NCBI RefSeq assembly: GCF_900115495.1 | Contig: NZ_FOWR01000011.1 | Coordinates: 80,636-144,635 of the forward strand | Direction: 5' to 3' | From: Enterovibrio norvegicus DSM 15893 | GTDB lineage: Bacteria; Pseudomonadota; Gammaproteobacteria; Enterobacterales; Vibrionaceae | DNA length: 64,000 bases | Part shown: positions 59,137 through 64,000 of the stretch, one piece after another | How positions within the stretch are numbered: position 1 is the first letter of the stretch | Layout of the letters: each line of letters opens with the position of its first letter | Position numbers and translations under genes: made by a program | Notes under the pieces: model-generated | What the model was told of the DNA's origin: nothing | What the model saw: the letters and a program-made list of their open reading frames with translations, nothing else | The model's database searches: none

Positions 59137-61542
59137 ATGAATTACGGCTTCTTTGATAACGATAACCGGGAATATGTCATTACCCGTCCTGACGTACCGG
59201 CGCCATGGACCAACTATCTGGGTACAGAAAAATTCTGTACCGTAATTTCTCACAATGCGGGTGGTTATTCGTTTTATCAAAGTCCTGAGCACAACCGTGT
59301 CACTAAGTTCCGTCCAAACGGCACGTTTGACCGCCCTGGACACTTTGTTTACCTGCGTGATGATGAAACTGCAGACTACTGGTCAATCTCTTGGCAACCA
59401 GTAGCGAAGAGCCTTGAAGAAGCTTCTTACGAAGTGCGTCACGGTCTGTCGTACTCAAAATTCAAGTGCGAATACAAAGGCATCACGGCATCAAAAACCT
59501 TGTTTGTACCAAAAGGTGAAGACGCACAACTTTGGGACATCACGATCAAGAACGACGGCGACAAGCCACGTACGATCAGTGCATTCTCTTTCGTTGAGTT
59601 CTCATTCAGCCACATCCAATCTGACAACCAAAACCATCAGATGAGCTTGTACTCTGCTGGCACCTCTTATGAAGATGGCGTGATTGAATACGATCTGTAT
59701 TACAACACCAACGATCACGATGGCTTCTACTACATGGCAGCGAGCTTCGATCCTGACAGCTACGACGGTCAACGTGACAGCTTCCTGGGCATGTACCGTG
59801 ATGAAGCTAACCCAATTGCTGTTGAAAAAGGTCGTTGTTCTAACCACGTTCAAACCTGTTACAACCATTGTGGCTCTCTACACAAGCAATTCGTTATCCA
59901 GCCAGGTGAAGAAGTTCGCTTCGTTTACATCTTGGGTGTAGGTAAAGGCGAAGGCCAGCGTCTACGTAAGAAATACCAAGATCTTGCTAACGTTGATGCT
60001 GCATTTGCTGGCATTAAAGATCACTGGGAAACGCGTTGTAACAAGTTCCAAGTATCTTCGCCAAACGAAGGCCTAGACACCATGATCAATGCTTGGACAC
60101 TTTACCAAGCAGAAACCTGTGTGGTTTGGTCTCGCTTTGCATCCTTCATCGAAGTGGGTGGTCGTACGGGTCTTGGCTATCGCGACACCGCACAAGATGC
60201 GATTTCTGTTCCTCACTCAAACCCTGCAATGACCCGTAAGCGTCTTGTTGACCTGCTACGCGGCCAAGTAAAAGCAGGGTACGGCTTGCACCTGTTCGAT
60301 CCAGATTGGTTCGATCCAGCAAAAGCAGATGTGAAACCGTCTAAGTCACCAACGGTTGTTCCAACCCCTAGTGATGAAGATAAGATCCACGGCATTGATG
60401 ATACCTGCTCTGACGATCACCTATGGATCGTGCCAACAATCATCAAGTACGTGACCGAGACCGGTGAAGAAAGCTTCCTAGACGAAACCATCCCATATGC
60501 GGACGGCGGTGACGCAACTGTTTACGAGCACATGAAAGCGGCGCTAGATTTCTCTGCAGAATACGTGGGTCAAACCGGTATCTGTAAAGGTCTACGAGCG
60601 GATTGGAACGACTGTCTGAACCTAGGCGGTGGTGAGTCAGCCATGGTTTCTTTCCTACACTTCTGGGCACTGCAAGAGTTCATTACTCTGGCGAAACACA
60701 AAGGCCAAGATGCTGACGTTCAGAAATACACTGAAATGGCAGCGAACGTACGCGAAGCGTGTGAAAAACACCTTTGGGACGAAGAAGGTGGCTGGTACAT
60801 CCGTGGTCTAACCAAAGATGGCGACAAGATCGGTACAGCGCAACAAACTGAAGGTCGTATTCACCTTGAGTCGAACACGCTGGCTGTTCTTTCTGGTATG
60901 GCATCACAAGATCGTGGCGAAAAAGCCATGGATGCAGTTGATGAGAACCTGTTCTCTGAATACGGCTTGCACTTAAACTCACCGTCTTTCTCAACGCCAA
61001 ACGATGACATCGGTTTCGTTACCCGTGTTTACCAAGGCGTGAAAGAAAACGGCGCGATTTTCTCGCATCCAAACCCATGGGCATGGGTAGCGGAAGCGAA
61101 GCTGGGCCGTGGTGACCGTGCAATGAAATTCTACGATGCACTTAACCCGTACAACCAAAACGACATGATTGAAAAGCGTGTTGCTGAACCTTACTCATAC
61201 GTTCAGTTCATCATGGGTCGTGACCACGAGAACCATGGCCGTGCAAACCACCCTTGGCTAACGGGCACATCAGGTTGGGCTTACTTCGCAGTAACCAACT
61301 TCATTCTGGGCGTACAAGTTGGCTTTGATGGCCTAAGCGTTAACCCTTGTATTCCAACAGAATGGCCTGGATTTGAAGTAAACCGCGAATGGCGCGGTGC
61401 AACTTACCAAATCAAGGTAGAAAACCCGAACGGTGTAAGCAAAGGCGTAAAAACTATCACTTTGAACGGTGAAGTTGTTACTGGCGCTATCCCAGCACAA
61501 GCTGAAGGCTCTGTGAACGTTGTTAACGTTGTAATGGGCTAA
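59137..61542 (+). CDS. chbP: N,N'-diacetylchitobiose phosphorylase
   Basis: GH94 enzyme that uses phosphate to split (GlcNAc)2 into GlcNAc-1-phosphate and GlcNAc, saving ATP. The 801-residue length equals that of characterised vibrio enzymes. The catalytic acid is D492 in RADWNDCLN, the same number as in V. proteolyticus ChbP. AAGGAAATACGCC precedes the ATG. Codon use is that of a highly expressed gene. A strong terminator follows only two bases after the stop, before the mutase that would process its product. Confidence 0.97.
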   Translation: MNYGFFDNDNREYVITRPDVPAPWTNYLGTEKFCTVISHNAGGYSFYQSPEHNRVTKFRPNGTFDRPGHFVYLRDDETADYWSISWQPVAKSLEEASYEVRHGLSYSKFKCEYKGITASKTLFVPKGEDAQLWDITIKNDGDKPRTISAFSFVEFSFSHIQSDNQNHQMSLYSAGTSYEDGVIEYDLYYNTNDHDGFYYMAASFDPDSYDGQRDSFLGMYRDEANPIAVEKGRCSNHVQTCYNHCGSLHKQFVIQPGEEVRFVYILGVGKGEGQRLRKKYQDLANVDAAFAGIKDHWETRCNKFQVSSPNEGLDTMINAWTLYQAETCVVWSRFASFIEVGGRTGLGYRDTAQDAISVPHSNPAMTRKRLVDLLRGQVKAGYGLHLFDPDWFDPAKADVKPSKSPTVVPTPSDEDKIHGIDDTCSDDHLWIVPTIIKYVTETGEESFLDETIPYADGGDATVYEHMKAALDFSAEYVGQTGICKGLRADWNDCLNLGGGESAMVSFLHFWALQEFITLAKHKGQDADVQKYTEMAANVREACEKHLWDEEGGWYIRGLTKDGDKIGTAQQTEGRIHLESNTLAVLSGMASQDRGEKAMDAVDENLFSEYGLHLNSPSFSTPNDDIGFVTRVYQGVKENGAIFSHPNPWAWVAEAKLGRGDRAMKFYDALNPYNQNDMIEKRVAEPYSYVQFIMGRDHENHGRANHPWLTGTSGWAYFAVTNFILGVQVGFDGLSVNPCIPTEWPGFEVNREWRGATYQIKVENPNGVSKGVKTITLNGEVVTGAIPAQAEGSVNVVNVVMG

Positions 61543-61543
61543 C

Positions 61544-61576
61544 AAAAAAAGGAGGGCACTTTTGCCCTCCTTTTTT
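61544..61576 (+). terminator. Strong terminator between chbP and the mutase gene
   Basis: Seven A, GGAGGGCA-CTTT-TGCCCTCC and six T form a textbook intrinsic terminator. It starts two bases after the chbP stop and ends about 27 bases before the mutase ATG. Confidence 0.93.
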
Positions 61577-61602
61577 ATTCCTGTTTAGAAAGGAGCTCTA
61601 TC

Positions 61603-63015
61603 ATGATTCAATTTGGTACAGGCGGATGGCGCGCCTTCATCGGTGAAGAATTTACCAAAGACAACGTTCGTCTCGTGGCGCAATCTCTTGCGAACATCAT
61701 GATCACCGAAAATGCATGTGATCCAGGGTTCGTGATTGGTTACGATCGTCGTTTTCTCTCTGACAAAGCTGCTGCATGGTTTGCAGAAGTGCTTGCTGCC
61801 AATGGCATCACTGTCAGCTTCATCGATAAATACGTTCCAACCCCAATCGTCATGTTCAAAGCAAAGCAGATGGAAACACACTACTCTGCGTGTATCACAG
61901 CGTCTCACAACCCTGCGGACTACAACGGCATCAAAGTGTTCATCCAAGGTGGTCGTGATGCAGACGAAATCATTACGGCAAAAATCGAAGAACAAGTCAG
62001 CAAGCTGAAAGCCGCTGATGTGAAATCCATGGATTTCGAAGACGCACAAGCCCAAGGGCTGGTTAAGATCATCAACCCAATGAACGAATTCGTTGATTCG
62101 ATCATAGATTTTATTGATATCGAGGCGATTAAAGCCGCTAACCTTCGCGTACTGATTGACCCAATGTTCGGTGTGGCTAAAAATGCCCTGCAAACTGTTT
62201 TGATTTCAGGCCGTTGTGACGTTGACGTAATCAACGATGGCGAAAACCCAGGGTTTGGTGGCGTAATGCCTTCACCAAACGCTGCAACCCTTTACCGTTT
62301 GAAGCACATGGTTGCTCACGAAGGCTATGACATCGGTATCGGTACAGATGGTGATGCTGACCGTCTTGGTATCATTGATGAAAAAGGTAACTTCATTCAT
62401 CCGAACGAAGTATTGCTGCTTCTCTATTACTACATGTTGGAATACAAGGGCTTAAAAGGCTCCGTTGTTCGCAACATCGCAACAACTCACCTTCTGGATA
62501 AAGTTGCTGCTGACCACAATGAGAAAAGCTTTGAAGTGCCTGTTGGCTTCAAACACATCAGCTCGCAAATGGAAGCGGATGATTCTCTGATCGGCGGTGA
62601 GAGCTCGGGCGGTCTCACGATCCGTGGCCACATCAAAGGTAAAGATGGCGTATTTGCTTCAAGTTTACTGGTAGAAATGATCAGTGTGACAGGCAAGAAA
62701 CTGTCTGAAATGCTTGATGAAATCTATGGAAAATACGGCTATGCCTATACAGCAGAAGGCGACTGTACGTTCAAAGCATCTAAACGCGACAGCCTTTACA
62801 ATCGTATCTATGTAGACAAAGAGTTGCCTGAGTTTGCTTACGAAATTGAAAAGGTTAGCTATGCCGATGGCTTGAAGGTGTACTTCAAAAATGGCGGCTG
62901 GGCACTAGCTCGCTTCTCAGGCACTGAGCCACTGCTGCGTATTTTCGTAGAATGGGAAGACAAAGAAACTGCGGAAGCACTTGTTAGTCAGATTAAGTCC
63001 TTCCTAAAAGTTTAG
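61603..63015 (+). CDS. Phosphohexose mutase, predicted GlcNAc-1-P to GlcNAc-6-P
   Basis: A 470-residue alpha-D-phosphohexomutase; in this operon position it is thought to convert the GlcNAc-1-phosphate from ChbP into GlcNAc-6-phosphate for NagA. The phosphoserine is S101 in ITASHNP, the metal loop is GTDGDADRLG, the sugar loop GGESSGG and the phosphate-binding loop RFSGTEP. GAAAGGAGC precedes the ATG. The upstream terminator means it needs read-through or a promoter within chbP. Exact sugar specificity cannot be read from sequence. Confidence 0.92.
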   Translation: MIQFGTGGWRAFIGEEFTKDNVRLVAQSLANIMITENACDPGFVIGYDRRFLSDKAAAWFAEVLAANGITVSFIDKYVPTPIVMFKAKQMETHYSACITASHNPADYNGIKVFIQGGRDADEIITAKIEEQVSKLKAADVKSMDFEDAQAQGLVKIINPMNEFVDSIIDFIDIEAIKAANLRVLIDPMFGVAKNALQTVLISGRCDVDVINDGENPGFGGVMPSPNAATLYRLKHMVAHEGYDIGIGTDGDADRLGIIDEKGNFIHPNEVLLLLYYYMLEYKGLKGSVVRNIATTHLLDKVAADHNEKSFEVPVGFKHISSQMEADDSLIGGESSGGLTIRGHIKGKDGVFASSLLVEMISVTGKKLSEMLDEIYGKYGYAYTAEGDCTFKASKRDSLYNRIYVDKELPEFAYEIEKVSYADGLKVYFKNGGWALARFSGTEPLLRIFVEWEDKETAEALVSQIKSFLKV

Positions 63016-63039
63016 AATAATTATCAACTCGTTGATTTT

Positions 63040-63066
63040 AAGGGGTAGCCGTCGCTACCCTTTTTT
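63040..63066 (+). terminator. Terminator at the end of the chitin operon
   Basis: GGGTAGC-CGTC-GCTACCC with A on the left and six T on the right. It ends the operon 25 bases after the mutase stop and may also serve the leftward lipoprotein gene. Confidence 0.92.
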
Positions 63067-63075
63067 GACTGCGCT

Positions 63076-63363
63076 TTAACGCATTACGCAATCACGATAA
63101 GACAATTCATCCCACACCAACATGGCATCTTTGCCTTTGGTATATAGTCCTGTTTCTTTATCTTCTGATTCATACTGAGCACCAGACGCCGCTCGAATTC
63201 TTGGTATTTCTCTTTGTACATCATTAATACGAATGACTGCAGTGTCTGATGTCACCATTGCATCGAACACAAAACCATCTTCGCACGTAAATTGGTGAGG
63301 CAACGTCGAGCTACAAGCCGTCACGAGTGTCGATACTAAACAAATACCCATCACTTTTTTCAT
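63076..63363 (-). CDS. MliC-family lipoprotein (predicted C-type lysozyme inhibitor)
   Basis: A 95-residue lipoprotein with the signal and lipobox MKKVMGICLVSTLVTAC (lipidated C17). The mature part has the MliC/PliC pattern: FTCEDG near the start, RAASGAQYES in the middle (the conserved loop that enters the lysozyme active site), YTKGKDAMLVW and a final Cys that would pair with the first. AAGGAGAG precedes the ATG. It stands alone, opposite to the chitin operon. Inhibition of host or predator lysozymes at the outer membrane is the known role of the family. Confidence 0.85.
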   Translation of the reverse strand: MKKVMGICLVSTLVTACSSTLPHQFTCEDGFVFDAMVTSDTAVIRINDVQREIPRIRAASGAQYESEDKETGLYTKGKDAMLVWDELSYRDCVMR

Positions 63364-63672
63364 CTCACTCTCCTTAAACTAAACCGCGACACCCATATGA
63401 TTCCACGCTCATACTTATATGGCTATTTGGTTGGTCACAATGCGCAAAGTTATTTAGTCAAAACAGGCGAGAGTGCGAGAGTGCGAGAGTGCGAGAGTGC
63501 GAGAGTGCGAGAGTGCGGATTAGTGTGTCTTTGAGTTTCATTTTGATCAAGTCGTTGAGTGCAAATGCGCGATTTTCACTTAGCGTTTCCTTGGTCCGAG
63601 GACCCGCTCTTCCTGCCTTTTTCTCGTCACTCGCCTTCTCAAGTCTCGTTTCTGCTTTTCTTCAGACGTAAA
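63364..63672. other. Gap between lipoprotein gene and rRNA terminator
   Basis: About 300 bases with no supportable gene. It contains the 8-bp tandem repeat at 63467-63517 and otherwise a low-complexity, T- and C-rich stretch on the plus strand. Confidence 0.6.
63467..63517 (+). repeat. 8-bp tandem repeat, six perfect copies of GCGAGAGT
   Basis: GCGAGAGT is repeated six times without change (63467-63514) and then breaks off after GCG. Because 8 is not a multiple of 3, any frame through it would shift with copy number. It is intergenic here. Slipped-strand variation in copy number is likely. Confidence 0.97.
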
Positions 63673-63705
63673 AAAGCCCTGACCGTTAGGTCAGGGCTTT
63701 TTCGT
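63670..63705 (-). terminator. rRNA operon terminator
   Basis: On the minus strand AAAGCCCTGACC-TAAC-GGTCAGGGCTTT is followed by TTTACG. A 12-bp stem of this kind follows rRNA operons; it lies about 50 bases after the 5S gene. Confidence 0.92.
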
Positions 63706-63750
63706 TCTTTTTGCCTTCATCTTTTTCATAAAAAGATGAAAACGAATTGG

Positions 63751-63870
63751 AAGCCTGGCGATGTCCTACTCTCACATGGGGAAACCCCACACTACCATCG
63801 GCGCTGTTACGTTTCACTACTGAGTTCGGCATGGGTTCAGGTGGGTCCATAACGCTATGGTCGCCAAGCA
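63751..63870 (-). rRNA. rrf: 5S ribosomal RNA
   Basis: The minus strand reads TGCTTGGCGACCATAGCG at the 5' end, CATGCCGAACTCAGTAGTGA in loop B/C, GCGCCGATGGTAGTGTGGGG in helix IV and ends GCCAGGCTT, pairing with the 5' end. Length is 120 nt. The rrn operon therefore runs leftwards and its 16S and 23S lie beyond the right edge. Confidence 0.97.
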
Positions 63871-63991
63871 AATCTTGTTGTGTTCCCCGCGCTCGCGAAA
63901 AACTAAAATCTGGGAAAATACTGACCAGCTTCGTGTCTCAATACACATTCAATGTTCTTCTTTGAGTCCGCTAAAACCCCTTGGGTGTTGT

Positions 63992-64000
63992 ATGGTTAAG
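63992..64000 (-). rRNA. rrl: Last bases of 23S ribosomal RNA (rest beyond window)
   Basis: The minus strand at the edge reads CTTAACCAT, matching the conserved 3' end of bacterial 23S rRNA (GGCTTAACC). The following 121 bases, to the 5S, are an ordinary 23S-5S spacer with no tRNA. Too short to prove by itself; position relative to 5S supports it. Confidence 0.6.

Noticed and set aside
63467..63517. CRISPR array
   Set aside because: The unit is 8 bp with no spacers; it is a simple tandem repeat.
63559..63965. ORFs across the rRNA terminator and 5S gene
   Set aside because: They overlap the 5S rRNA and its terminator; many databases carry such false proteins from rRNA regions.

Overview
This window is chromosomal DNA from a marine gammaproteobacterium of the family Vibrionaceae. 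The evidence is the full chitin-utilisation locus (the ChiS sensor, then periplasmic binding protein, ABC transporter, GH9, kinase, GH20, chitobiose phosphorylase and phosphohexose mutase) in the gene order known from Vibrio cholerae, plus adjacent convergent arcA and arcB, two tandem gltBD pairs and a vibrio-type 5S rRNA. Proteins differ enough from V. cholerae that another genus or species is likely; I cannot name it from sequence alone. No phage, insertion sequence, CRISPR array or tRNA was recognised.

Layout. (1) 1-3951, minus: thrL attenuator and thrA-thrB-thrC, with thrC cut by the window edge. (2) 4184-7086: a stand-alone aceK, a small predicted outer-membrane barrel protein and an RraA-like protein. 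(3) 7899-13064: arcA facing arcB, then a PAS-GGDEF diguanylate cyclase. (4) 13268-27062: YhcC radical-SAM protein and two head-to-tail glutamate synthase pairs of different subtypes. (5) 27181-30371: mtnN, a CbiB-like membrane protein and btuF as an overlapping set, then a TRIC/UPF0126 membrane protein. (6) 30564-32581: a three-gene accessory cluster (VOC protein, questin-oxidase-like protein, flavodoxin-like protein). (7) 32701-44270: tyrS, an M23 endopeptidase, an RND efflux pair, erpA, hemL, a small cysteine-rich membrane protein not previously called, an AI-2E-type permease and rsmC. (8) 44482-63015: chiS and the chitin-oligosaccharide operon. (9) 63076-64000: an MliC-like lipoprotein, an 8-bp tandem repeat, and the 3' end of an rRNA operon read leftwards (terminator, 5S, last bases of 23S).

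How the genes work together. Chitin oligosaccharides entering the periplasm are bound by CBP, which is known in V. cholerae to control ChiS. The ABC transporter carries them in; GH20, GH9 and chitobiose phosphorylase split them; GspK and the hexosamine mutase feed the sugars into central metabolism. ArcAB senses respiratory state, glutamate synthase assimilates nitrogen, and AceK sets the branch between TCA cycle and glyoxylate shunt.

Regulatory DNA readable directly: a Thr/Ile attenuator in which the end of thrL copies a strand of the terminator; a near-consensus FNR box upstream of arcA; an IscR type-1 site lying over a good sigma-70 promoter of erpA; a structured leader before the first gltB; and inverted and direct repeats upstream of the chitin operon. 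The least described items are the accessory cluster at 30564-32581, the small membrane protein at 41823-41930, the gltB leader and the repeats at 48240-48550.
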